DNA of 64,000 nt from positions 13,068,316 to 13,132,315 of the forward strand of contig NC_091098.1 of assembly GCF_024713975.1 (NCBI RefSeq), read 5' to 3'. The notes below the pieces were generated by a model. It was not told the origin of the DNA. It did no database searches and saw nothing but the letters and a program-made list of their open reading frames with translations. Every line of letters starts with the position of its first letter. Within the stretch, counting starts at the first letter, position 1. The position numbers and the translations under genes were made by a program. This DNA comes from Paralichthys olivaceus. Taxonomy: Eukaryota > Chordata > Actinopteri > Pleuronectiformes > Paralichthyidae. Positions 51,709 through 62,854 of this stretch are shown here, in pieces.

Positions 51709-54700
51709 ATGTCGGAGCTGTACATTCGTGTGGCGGAGGAGGAGAACGAGGAGCCCATGGAGATCCCCTCGGAGGACGACGGGACCGTGTTGCTGTCATC
51801 GGTGGCGGCTCAGTTTCCAGGGGCGTGCGGGCTGCGCTACAGGAACCCGGAGTCCCAGTGCATGAGAGGGGTCCGGCTCGTGGAGGGAGTCCTGCATGCA
51901 CCTGAGAACGACTGGGGAAGTCTGGTGTACGTCGTCAATTATCCCAAAGGTGAGTCAGATGCTGGTGTAAATGATTGTACATTTATTTTAGCTACAGTGT
52001 ACAATGAACAGCCACAAACATTCCAGTGTATTGGGTACAGCTAGACACGTCCAATAGAACGATCGTCCCTACATCCTTATTCTATGTTGATTAAAATGGC
52101 TAGATGCATTGTTTTTGCTTATCATTTTGGAAGCTGACACATGGTTTATAATATTTATCTTGTACTCGCCAGTATAACTGGTCTAAACAGTGGAAACACC
52201 AGAATCATGCAATGTAATTCTACAGCACCACAAACTGCAGCCTCCAAACTAAAAATACATTTCATTGGTTAGTGCTTTTTTTAAAGCTCTCAAAGACACT
52301 TGCATAGCTTTTTAAAGAAGAGACACTAAGGATAATACTTTCATACATTGAAGAGATTTTCAAAGTGGACAGATCGGTGCAGTGTCTGGTGCACGGGTCC
52401 GATTCTTGGTCATGTGTGGAATGAACACTTGAGTTAAAAAATAACCTGTCTCTTCTCTACTACATTTGTTCTAGCTTGTTGTACTGGTCTTTTTGAGTCC
52501 GGTGAAACAAAATGTCACTACTATAGTGTTTTGATTACGTAAATGTCCTCCTGTTTGTGGAAGCCTCATTCTTTTTTCCAACTTGATAGCACCCAACTGA
52601 ACAAAGCCAGGTCCATAAATAAATAATTTCCTGAGTTTGGTGTGCAATGACCTGCCGCTCATGCACAGAGACCTGACCTCAACTCCATCCAACACCTTTG
52701 GAATGAGCCAGAGAACCGACTGCAGGCCTCATCACCAAACATCAATGTATTTCTAGATGAATTGGAGCATATTCCTGCATCCAGCTTCCGCATGTCCAGT
52801 GGAAAGCCGTCTCAGGAGAGTGGAGCTTGTTATGGAAGCATATTATTGACTGTGGGCTTTTGAATAAAATACTCCCTCACTAAACCACCAAATGGATAGG
52901 AGCTTATAGACTGTAGGTTTGACTTCTGACCTCTTTTCAGGGACATCTGTATTTTACACCAAAGTAATTTTTGTCTGTCTCTTCTCTTTAGATAACAAAA
53001 GGAAGATGGATGAAATAGATGCTGCCTCAGCTGTGAAAGTCAAGAGGGGCTTTCAGAAGACATCAGATCTCATTGTCCTCGGGCTACCGTGGAAAACAAC
53101 AGAACAAGACTTGAAAGATTATTTCACTACTTTCGGGGAGGTCATCATGGTGCAGGTAGTGAAGTCTCACTAGGCTGATTTTGCATTTAAGTGTATTAAA
53201 GGTTCAATGAGTAGGATTTAGTGACATCTACTAGTGAAGTTGCTTGTTGCAGCTGTATACCCCTCATCTCCCCTCCAAGCATGAAGGAGAACCACATGGC
53301 AGCCTTCATTTGTCATAAAAACTCAAAGGTGTTTAGTTTGTCAGGTTTGGGTTACTCTAAGAAAACATGGCAGCCTCCGTAGAGAGGACCAGCTCCCATT
53401 CTGGGGTAAAGAAAACAGTGCATTTTTTGATTACACATGTGAGAACCTCACTAGGATTTTTTATTTAATTACTTCCAATAGATACCTAAATCTTACACAC
53501 TGGACCTTTTACGAATTTGTCTTTACACTTATGGTTTAGTGTGAATTGGTAACAAACCATTTCCTCTACGTTCTCTGCAGGTCAAGAGAGATGTAAAAAC
53601 TGGCAACTCAAAAGGATTTGGATTTGTCCGATTCACTGAATACGAGACACAAACCAAAGTCATCGCTCAGAGACACATGATCGATGGAAGGTGGTGTGAT
53701 TGCAAACTTCCTAACTCAAGGGTAAGTTGACCAAAGTTTCCGTAGCACAGAAGTTTGGCATGACTATATGTTATTGAACAGTTTCTTTAGGTCACGGGTC
53801 AGTTAAGACTGGTCTTTGGAATTATGCAGATACATTTTTCTTAAGCCTTACGTGATAAAGTTTATTCTTTTTGTCTAAATTCTAAAAGTTTATTAACTTT
53901 TACGGAGATTCAAATGCATCATATTTAGAAATTGTTCAGTGTTTGTCTTCCTCTTAATTTGACTTTAACATTTAGTCATGCTTCATGATTGTTGGAAATA
54001 TTTGAAAAATATAATTGAATCCATCAGCAGCTTGATTTAAAATGCATGTAGAATTTTCCTTTTGACTGTCTCTCTCAGGCATGTCCTGATGAGCCGATGC
54101 GAAGCCGTAAAATCTTTGTTGGCCGCTGCACAGAGGACATGTCAACTGATGACCTGAGGCAGTACTTCATGCAGTATGGTGAAGTCACTGATGTCTTCAT
54201 CCCCAAACCTTTCCGGGCTTTTGCATTTGTCACATTTGCTGATGACCAGGTGAGATCCTAATAATGATGATCCTCATAATCACAAGATGATGTAGTTATA
54301 ATATCTACTATTATAGACACTTAAAAGCTGGGAGGGAGTAGTGAATATGATGCTAACTTTAGGATAAAGTGTTAACAGCGTTAGATAAATGTGATATCAG
54401 TGCTATAATGACTGCAGTAGTAATCTACTCTTCACTTATTTTCCAGGTTGCCCAAGCCCTATGTGGCGAGGACTTGATCATCAAGGGCATCAGCGTGCAC
54501 ATCTCTAATGCTGAGCCCAAACACAACAACAGTAGGCAAATGATGGATCGAGGGCGGTTTGGGGCTGGTGGGTTCAGTCAGGGCTATGGCAGTAATCGTG
54601 GTGGGCTAGGCAGCGGTAGCAGTGGGGTTAACTTTGGGGCTCTCGGTCTTAACCCTGCAATGGTGGCTGCTGCTCAGGCAGCTCTGCAGAGCAGTTGGGG

Positions 54701-54920
54701 AATGATGGGCATGCTGGCTAACCAGCAGGGTCTGACCACAACGGCAGGCACAGCCACTACAACCCGAGACCAGACCTATAGCTCTGCCAGCACCAGTTAC
54801 AGCAGCCCCAGCTCGGCTAGCCTCGGCTGGGCTGCAGGAACTAACACCGCCTCCAACAGCGGCTTCAGCTCTGGCTTTGGCACGTCTATGGAGTCTAAGT
54901 CTTCTAGTTGGGGAATGTAG
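51709..54920 (+). CDS. tardbp: TAR DNA-binding protein 43 (TDP-43)
   Basis: Five coding exons (51709-51949, 52992-53155, 53581-53721, 54079-54249, 54447-54920) join in frame to 396 residues; all introns are GT-AG. The protein is a nuclear RNA-binding protein that controls splicing and stability of UG-rich transcripts. Order of parts: N-terminal oligomerisation domain (1-78, [20 protein letters not shown]), bipartite nuclear signal (K83-R84-K85 and K96-V-K-R99), RRM1 (about 105-178; LIVLGLPW and KGFGFVRF with F148 and F150), RRM2 (about 192-262; KIFVGRC and RAFAFVTF), and a Gly/Ser-rich tail ending SKSSSWGM. The aggregation-prone helix is kept ([20 protein letters not shown], 308-327). The tail is shorter and richer in Ser/Thr than human (414 residues). 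Teleosts have two paralogues, tardbp and tardbpl. I cannot separate them with certainty, though the full tail and the ciroz neighbour fit tardbp. Confidence 0.96.
52590..52880 (+). pseudogene. Tc1/mariner-like transposase relic in tardbp intron 1
   Basis: One frame reads [20 protein letters not shown]. This is a decayed form of the conserved SPDLNPIEHLWDELE region that precedes the last catalytic acidic residue of Tc1-family DDE transposases. Downstream text matching the transposase C-terminus continues to about 52,868 (ending VGF then stop). An upstream in-frame stop (TAA in AAATAAATAATTT) and substitutions mark it as dead. Only the 3' part remains. Confidence 0.75.
53196..53511 (+). mobile_element. 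TTAA-flanked MITE-like element, copy 2, in tardbp intron 2
   Basis: The left end is TTAA-AGGTTCAATGAGTAGGATTT. The right end is AAATCTTACACACTGGACCT-TTTA, an inverted repeat with a TTAA/TTTA flank. The interior contains AAACTCAAAGGTGTTTAGTT, AACATGGCAGCCTCCGTAGA and CCCATTCTGGGGTAAAGAAA, as in a repeat widespread in teleosts. It is the same family as 49,146-49,433, in the opposite orientation. No protein is encoded. Confidence 0.8.
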
Positions 54921-56985
54921 ATAGCTTCTAGTTGGATTTTTTTTGTTGCTATTAGACTAATCTGGTAAGTATACCTACGGGGGGGCTGATTCTATCTTTT
55001 TTTCTAGTTATTTAAAAATACACTGCCTTTTTACTTTGGTAAAGAGAAGATTTGCATGTGACTTATGTTGTCGTGAACTGAATGGGAGAAAGTTTTAGTT
55101 TGTTAGATGAACCTGCCACACCACCTTTGTTGTTTTTGAGAAAATGTTCCGCAGAGATGATTGTGCATGCAAGATAAATATTTAAACATGCACGAGTATC
55201 TCAAGTGCTCCTCAGCCCCTTGTAAAATGGGCTTGATATGATTCTATGTGTGTAAGCAGTTGATTGCATCTTTTTGTTTGTTTTTTGTTTGACGTCTTTT
55301 GGAAACGCCTTCATGAAAATCTCTTCTGCAGTTCACCAACTCTTTCCCAATTTCCCGGGAGGAAGCGCCTCATTGGCAGCAATGTTCGACAGATCTCAGT
55401 ATCAGTTCCCCTCCTCCAATGTGTAAATGCTTTGTCATCAAAGAACACAGCTTCACCCTGCATATACTGTATTAGACGGTGGGTGTTCTTTTTCTCCTCT
55501 CCCCTTTTTTATGGATATAGAAAACTTGTCTGCTTTTCAAGATCAATGAGTGGGATTGGTGTTGGACCGAGTGAGAGTGAGCGAAAGGGAGAGCCAAATG
55601 AAAGAAAGCAAGTGTGAGACGGACTGTTTGTGCAGTTTTTTTTTCTTGTAAACAAATGCCTGTGAGACATGAGAAGATCCTGTAGCTTTGTGCGAGTGTG
55701 AGAGGAAGAAGCAAGTACGAGTGTGTTCCTAAAGTTCATCACAAGGACATTGATTGCATCTTGAGATTTGTACGGTCTGCTTTTTTGTCATCGTTTTCTA
55801 TCAACCATGATTCTCTAAATCACAGTGAAATGTCAAGTGCAATGATTTGTATCCTTTCTCAGCTTTCTCTTCCTGTCTGATTTGAAGTGAATGCTGTGTC
55901 TGGTTGGGTGTTTTATTTTCTCCTTGTTAACCACCCTCTTTGTGTGAAAATGTGACTTTGTGCTCGTGAAGTCTGTGTGGGGGGGGGGGGGGGACTCTGA
56001 AAGTGTGTCCATGTTTGAAAGTGTATTCGGAGGCTGATGTGGTGAATGTTTGACTTGTTCCCACTGAAAGTTTGTGTTTGAAGTGGTTACGAATGCATTT
56101 TTTCTATGTTTTGTGAATCAAAGGGAAGTCTGAAATAAAACTGAATTTGATTAGGTATTATACCCTCTTCACAGTGACTTATTTTTGACTGACATGAATT
56201 AAACTGCCGACACTTTAATTCACATGTATAGGGACCTCGGACACGGACAGCGCAGGTTTTCGTTGGAGTCAGTTGTGGAGAAGCTGAAGACATTGGTGGG
56301 TGGGCCCGGTGCAAACCATCAATGGAATTGCTGCTCGACTGTCCAACTCCTGAGAAGGATCAGCTTCACCTCACTATCAAGAAACCTTGGACCATCCCTA
56401 AATGAAATTCAGTGGACCGTACTCAATTGGCCTGAGGTATTTGTTAATACCTCCAAAAAAAGACGAGGGGTAGGATGAGAAAAGCCATTAATTTCCTCCT
56501 ACTCCAGCATGTAATGCCTTATCTGAATTATTTACTTGGATTATGATGTCTACTGTTTTTGCTCGGTTTTTTTTAACATGTCTTAAATAAATTGGATCAA
56601 ACAGGCAAATGTCTCACCTGCAGTTTGACAGCGATCATACTTGTTCTTTTTCCAACATTGTGGAACCCAAAGTCTGCCTTAAATCTAAAATCATGCATTT
56701 CTGTCAGTAAACACTCGATTCTTTGTCCTCCATTAGAAGTGGGTGATGGCTCACTGGTGTTAACCTGTAGGTTTGTTTTCAATGTGGTTAAAAAAAATTA
56801 GATAAGCCCTAAATAAGTGTTCTTGTTGTTTTTGTTTACCTTGATTGTAAAGTGGTTGAAATGTACGAGCTGACTGATTTCCAAAGGGACTTTAACAACT
56901 GACTGAACATGCCAGCAAAAAAACTCACTTTGTATATTGAAAGATTTTAGTATTGCAGTGTAAAATAAAAGTTGAGTTTTTAATC
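54921..56985 (+). promoter_or_regulatory. tardbp: tardbp 3' UTR with alternative splicing and polyadenylation signals
   Basis: A perfect donor, CTG|GTAAGTAT, lies 44 nt after the stop (GT at 54,965). Human TARDBP also has GTAAGTAT shortly after its stop, used in the autoregulated 3' UTR intron. Candidate acceptors are CTCTTCTGCAG (ending near 55,330), CTCTAAATCACAG (about 55,825) and TATCCTTTCTCAG (about 55,861). Canonical AATAAA signals occur at 56,134-56,139, 56,586-56,591 and 56,964-56,969. GU-rich stretches near 55,245-55,255, 55,610-55,635 and 55,970-56,075 are candidate TDP-43 binding sites. A G run lies at about 55,977-55,993. Confidence 0.75.
56964..56969 (+). terminator. tardbp: Distal tardbp polyadenylation signal
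   Basis: AATAAA within GTAAAATAAAAG, followed about 20-30 bases later by a T/GT-rich element (TTCTGTCGTCTCTGTATGT). This arrangement is typical of an efficient cleavage site. Confidence 0.6.
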
Positions 56986-57759
56986 TTCTGTCGTCTCTGT
57001 ATGTAGATTAATATAAGATTTTGTCTTCCATGTTATCAGTCTGGTGACTTAATGTTGATTTGGAACCTTGGATTTGGTCCTGCAGTGTGTACTCTGAGGG
57101 CTGGCTGGTTATTTGATGTAATTGTAATGTTCGGCCTTTAGATGGTGCTGTTGTGCCATGTTGGACTTTGTAGACCATCACCTACAAGATCAGAAGTCGT
57201 CTTTATGTAAACTATTTATTCAAGTTTGAACAAGGCTGTAGGAGTTTTTTCTTTTTTCTTCCCTCAACGACATTTGTTTTTACACTAGTTTAGGAAAACG
57301 AATGATCTTAATCAAGAATTAACAGTTTCTGAATCCAACTCAAACTGCATCCAGACTAAAAACTAACATTGGGGTAAAGAACTAAAAGATAAACGCAGTT
57401 ATTAACAGTTGAGCTGTGTAATGCACAATGGTGAGGTTCTCATCAGCGTTATGTTAATTGAAGCATGAAAATAGAAAACTTGTGCAGCCTGTCTGTCAAC
57501 AGATATTTGTGTTGGTTCTGAAGTTTCATGAACAGCAGTGGATGGTCAGAGGTAACAATCACTAACACACACAGACTACAAACATTTTCACAACTGCTTT
57601 GATTGTATCAGTGGATTCATGTGTTTTGTTCTTCACAGGATGAGAGGGACTTTCAGAAGTACGGAGGCATTTTATGTTTTCTTTCTGTTGCTTTTTTAAG
57701 TTTGAATAATCGCTCATCATTTACTCAGATTTTACTGGATTTGGCTGTTTGCCCCTGAA

Positions 57760-57840
57760 ACACTTCACCCACCCCTTCATCGGCATAGTGGTGAGTATAT
57801 AATGAGTGAAGTTTCATGTTTGGGTGAACTATCCCTTTAA
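57760..57840. repeat. Terminal fragment of a common fish DNA repeat
   Basis: The text TTTGGGTGAACTATCCCTTTAA at the right end is the signature terminus of a very abundant teleost non-autonomous DNA element (its reverse complement begins TTAAAGGGATAGTTCACCC). Only one end is clear here. Confidence 0.6.
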
Positions 57841-59459
57841 GAGACGACATTAAAGTTGAGTTTCTGCTCATTGTTCAGTCATTTGTCTCAACGGCCTCAT
57901 GTGCATCAGAAACCCGGGAAGAAAAGAGTGTTTGCTCTTGTTGAAGCTCTTTGAAAGTGTCTTCCTCTTCACTGCCTCATTGCACATCATCGCATTGTCT
58001 GCAGAGGTCTCATCCTCCACCTGCTCTGCTCTCACTCAGCTCTACAGCTCTAATGGCCTCCTACGCTTTAACACAACCTCCTTTTGGCATCAGGCCCCCA
58101 TTAAAAATACAAAGCTTTTAATTGTAGAGAATGTTCTGTCCTCCAGATTCATTAAATACCAGAGAAAAGAGACATGACGCACACGTTCAATGTTCTTTTT
58201 TAACCAGTGGGATGGATGTAAATAACTGAGTGGCACTCATTCAGCAGATGGCCTCTCTGATACCGGAGCTCTGTTTACGATATATTCGCCTGTTTGAAGT
58301 GGATCTATGCAGTTTCTAGGTATTTGACAGTGTTTATACAGTTTGTTCTGCTGCTTCTCTTCAGGATCAAAGCCCTGACACGAAGAGTCAAACGTCTTTG
58401 AAGAAACCCCAGATGGTTGATGTGAACATGATAATCAGCGACAGTGCCGGTGCACCGAGGTGAGGCTGTGCTCACTGTTCACCAGCAGCGCAGGTCACAG
58501 CTGCACTGACACTCTGCTGTCAAGTGTAACAGCCCTTTGTTCCTCCGACTGAAAGAGAGAACAACAGAGTTGAACCGTTCTCTCCATTTCTATTGAGTTT
58601 TAAAACAACGCCCTCTCTTTTCCACTGCATTAGTGGGACGATGATTTCAAACAACATCCACCATTGACCTTTATATTCCCAGACATTCATTTACTGATCT
58701 CTGTCAAGATGACTGTCTGAGCACACTGGTTGTGTTGCCCTTTGTTCTCATTAGTCAAACACAATCTGGAGCAGTAATTCCCAATCTTTTTATCTGGTGG
58801 AATCTAGAAATTAGAAATGTTTTTTCTAAGTACTTTTCTTGGAATAACACCTGCACAGCTGAACGGTTTAAACCAAAGGCCCCTGAAGCTGTGTGTTTAA
58901 AGTGCGCATTTAGTTTCTCACGCCTTATTTGACTTACAGGAATATCATTCAATACAATTATATAAATAAATGAAATTAAACTCCGTCCTTAGAAACAACA
59001 CATATTCAAATCAATGAGTCTCTGGCTCTGTGTGAAGAAATTAACTGGTTAGTGTCTCCTCACTATATCCACACTCGTATTGTAGAAGTGATCGTGTTAT
59101 TGTGTCCACAACCATGTGTTAGGGTTACGGCGCCACCCTCTGGACATCTAATGTAAAGGCATCATGTAATGATTACACTAATATGATACAGCACATTTCT
59201 CTGCGGGGACAATATTTGTAGTTATTTATTATTTAAATCGAGGGACACGTGTTAGCTTTGGTTTTTGATTGTCAAATTCATCAAAGCAATGTTAATACAT
59301 TTTAATTAAATTTGGAGGGTTCGACTGCAGCTTTTTGTTACGTTTGCAATTTATTTTTTAATCTTTCACGGTCTCCTCATGAAGGCTGTAATGCTAACTA
59401 CACTGTTAACTACACAACAATAGAGGTGTTGATTAGTGTTGTATGGTCATTTTGTACGT

Positions 59460-59735
59460 GGTAGTTTGTGATGCTGTTGGTTCAATATGTATTGAATTAT
59501 AAAGAGGTATATCTGCTGTTTAACACACACTTATTACAGTTTGACTTTACCTTTCAACACAATACAATGTGTTGTAACAACACCTCAAACTACAGACACC
59601 AAAATGATCAAGTGGAATTATAACTTCTCCAGTAGTTTCATCAACATTGAAACATTCAGTGCAGGACAGTAGGATCAGGAAACTAAGCTGTAGCAATGTG
59701 TTCCTAATAAACTGAACACTGAGTGTACATTTTTA
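59460..59735. repeat. Probable interspersed repeat end
   Basis: The right end TGTTCCTAATAAACTGAACA followed by CTGAGTGTA resembles the widely dispersed fish repeat terminus that reads TTCCTAATAAAGTG. The left boundary is not defined. Class unknown. Confidence 0.4.
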
Positions 59736-60017
59736 AAAGTCTGGCATATTGACTCTTCCATAGTCACAATTTCTGTTTATTTTGCTGTAGAATGAAATAC
59801 TGAAAAATAGGTTTTTAAGATGATGTAGCTTGAGTTGCAGTATGGACTTTCTATTTTGTATTATTTGTTTATATCATCAGTCTGAAAGTGACAGACAGGT
59901 CTTTTGAACTAAGTCCCCTGTTTATACATCAGGCAGCTTATGTCACTTGTTGCCACATCCCAATCCTGTTTACAGAAGCCAGAGAGTAGAGCACTAATTA
60001 TAAAGGGATTGAAATCT

Positions 60018-60023
60018 TTATTT
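60018..60023 (-). terminator. pgd: Candidate pgd polyadenylation signal
   Basis: Minus-strand AATAAA within GGCTAAATAAAGATTTC, about 390 nt past the pgd stop codon. It is a plausible 3' end for the transcript; not testable here. Confidence 0.45.
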
Positions 60024-60409
60024 AGCCTAATACAGTACAGTGCAACGGTTCACCTTAATCCAGTGTTAACACGGTGAACCTTGGGCCTAACATGACAATA
60101 TGCTCCATATTCACCGGCCTCAGTCGGCATAAGGTTAATTATAACCACCACGCCCCCTTGTGACTGAGTTGCTACATACAGTGATAGAGTTTACAACACA
60201 CATGATCTATGATTTCATCTCTTCATAAATAAAACTGCAACACTTCTTTGAAGGAGTAAAAAGTTGGATTAAGGTGATAGTTGGGTGTTGAGGTCTTAAA
60301 TATTCTGGCATGGTTTTTATAAAATATAAACGTGGAATGTGTAACATGTCATCTTCTCCCACAGGTGACTTCAGTCTTCTGTGTGTTTTTGAATGATGTG
60401 ACGGGATCC

Positions 60410-62854
60410 TTAAGCGTTATAGGATGAAGAGGAGACGTTTCCACCGTGACCTGTCCAGTTAGTGTGGATGTAACAGCCGGGTTTTGACAGCAGCTCATAC
60501 GTGTGAGCTCCAAAGTAATCCCTCTGGGCCTAAAGGGAATCAAAATATGTTAACAATCTCTGATAAACATATCAAGCTGACTGAGAAATACGGAAACAAA
60601 CAAGCCTTCACTTAAAGCCCAACACAAACACACACGCCAGCTACACGTGGTCTTTTTAATCTGATGGAGCTCCACACTCATGCCATATGGTCAGTGGATC
60701 TCAGCTCTCACTGTCGTCTCACCTGGAGGAGGTTTGCTGGCAGCATCTCATGTCTGTAACCATCATAGAAGGACAGAGCGGTGGTGAAGCAGGGCATGGG
60801 GATACCATGCTGGACGCCAGTGCTGACCGTTCTGCGCCATGACTCCTAAACAAAATGATTACACCAGTTAACACTTTCATTGTCTATGAAAAAATATTTT
60901 AAAATACAATTTCATTATGATTGAAAAACGGATTTTAAAATCTATTTAAACATGGCCTCATTTAAAATCAGTTTTCATTTTTTAACCCTGAAGTTGTGGC
61001 TGTTGACGTTATGTTTTGGGTTGTGTGTGAACTGCTCAGTTTAGTCACTGTTATTCTTGCTTCACTCCTTTCTTTATTTAAAAGAGGAAATATTTTTTTC
61101 CTGTAAGTCTTTGTCAATGTGGCTATTGCAGGTTGGCTTTTTGGCTACTTCCTCCTTCCTCATACCTGACACTCCTTCACAGCATCTTTGAAGAAGTTGT
61201 CCAGCAGCAGATTCTGCAGCTCGGCGTCTCTGTCAAACGCCTCTTTGATTTTACCCAGGAAGACACTGGTGGGAAGAGGAGGGAGAGAGAAGTGTTTAAT
61301 TCTTATGTTTGCTCTGGTCAAAATGCTCTGGTTTAAAACAAGTGGAAGAACCTTGAAAAACCTGTTTCTCAAGTTTTGTATTTCATTCAGGTTTACACAA
61401 TGTCTTTTCAGTTTTACACAAAGAAAACCAGTGTCACAACCACAGTTTCCTCCTTTCTTCTCTTTTCCTGTTTTTTACAGGAAGACTCTTCATTTCTTCA
61501 ATCTACATTTCTCACTCCAGCATTACAACACATGACAGTAATAAAGAGTTAATTACCTTTTTTATGGCACTACAAGAAGGAAGACATATTCTTCTTCTCC
61601 TACACTAACACTTAACCCAAAGTGAATTATGTCAAGAAAAATAAATTCTCCATTTCTGTATTTCTCAACAAGTTCTCTCTCACGCTGCCCAACCACAGTT
61701 TTCACCACCATCTGAAGATCCCTGTTGACATTAGTTTTCACAAGGCAGCAGTGAGGCAAACCACTGATATGAGGACACAACGAGATGAACTGCACCTTCG
61801 GATGATGCAGCCTCCTCTCCACATCAGAGCAATCCCACCGTAGTTGAGGGTCCAGCCAAACTCTTTGGCCGCCTGCCGCAGCAGCATGAAGCCCTGTGCG
61901 TAGGAAATGATCTTGGAAGCGTACAGAGCCTGGAGAGAGAAAACTAAATCAGTTTGCTCTGATACAATGACATTTGATTACGATGGTGACATTATAAGTT
62001 TATTAGTATATTTATATAGTTGAGCAGATAAATCTCGTCTGCAGCGTGCTTGTAAGTGCATTGATAGACTGAAATAAGTGCTTAGAGTTTTGCAGAGGTG
62101 ACTTTTCTACACACACAATATCAATATCAATATCAGTGCTTCTGCAAAATACTGGCCTCCAGAAACCTCAGACAAACTGACTAAAAGATAAAATGTTGGT
62201 CAAAGACCTAGTTTAATGCGAAGTAGCATGGGATCATGGGATTTGTCTTCACCACCATTGCCGATGAAATTCTACTTGACACGTTTCAGGTGCAAACCAT
62301 GTTCACTGATGATGTCATACATTAAAATTACGCAGCAAATGTGACCAATACAAACAGTGGAAGGGGAAAAAACAGTCATATCTTATATCTTTAAGTGAGT
62401 TAATGATTTGTAAAAAAAAGTTACAACATTGTGAAACACTGGAACAACTGCTGCGTAAACTGCTCACTGACTGTGACAGTGGACGACTGTTTCCCAAGTT
62501 TGCTGTGGAATAATACCATATTCTTACATTGTATGTCTGTCACCATAACTATACTAGTGTAATATTTGAGTGGCTGTGGCTCAGGAGGTGTGTGTGGACA
62601 GTCGATTAGACTCGAAAAGCACAACATAAGTGCAGTTCATTGACCATATTCCTGTCCATTATTCTATCTCTCAGCAGAGTTGTTCTTTTCACTATTCCAC
62701 GTATCTTATCCTGTGTGTAGTACCTTTCTGATGTCTTCCAGGAAGGCCTTCTTGTCGCCGCTGAATTTGACCCCCTGTGGGCCTGAGAGTCTGCTGCTGG
62801 CCTCCACTCTCTCATCCTTTAGAGAGGACAGGCATCTGGCAAAGACAGCCTCCC
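60410..62854 (-). CDS. pgd: 6-phosphogluconate dehydrogenase, decarboxylating (3' part)
   Basis: Five minus-strand exons are visible: 62854-62724, 61929-61796, 61265-61166, 60845-60723 and 60529-60410. They join in frame and give about 201 C-terminal residues, equivalent to human residues 283-483. The 5' exons, with the NADP-binding domain and catalytic Lys, are outside the window. The enzyme oxidatively decarboxylates 6-phosphogluconate to ribulose 5-phosphate with NADP+ in the cytosolic pentose phosphate pathway. Visible family stretches are [73 protein letters not shown] and [14 protein letters not shown], ending [15 protein letters not shown]. Substrate-phosphate and dimer-contact residues equivalent to human R288 (EAVFAR) and R447 and H453 (QRDYFGAH) are kept. 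All splice sites are GT-AG with consistent phases. No break is seen. Confidence 0.96.

Larger units (their letters stand above)
56990..60017. other. Intergenic DNA between tardbp and pgd
   Basis: No gene can be named. It contains a repeat end at 57,760-57,840, a repeat end near 59,460-59,735 and one exon-like segment at 58,365-58,459 (see findings). The 92-codon open frame at 57,899-58,177 has a hydrophobic patch but no recognised family. Confidence 0.4.

Noticed and set aside
54369..54446. Extension of the last tardbp exon upstream into the intron
   Set aside because: The open frame happens to continue upstream, but the acceptor TTTTCCAG at 54,446 and alignment to the TDP-43 sequence place the exon start at 54,447.
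55264..55617. 117-codon frame downstream of tardbp
   Set aside because: It lies entirely within the tardbp 3' UTR and has no family resemblance.
57899..58177. 92-codon frame with a hydrophobic patch, considered as a cortistatin-type precursor near pgd
   Set aside because: No somatostatin/cortistatin core peptide is encoded on either strand of the tardbp-pgd interval, and no exon structure supports it.
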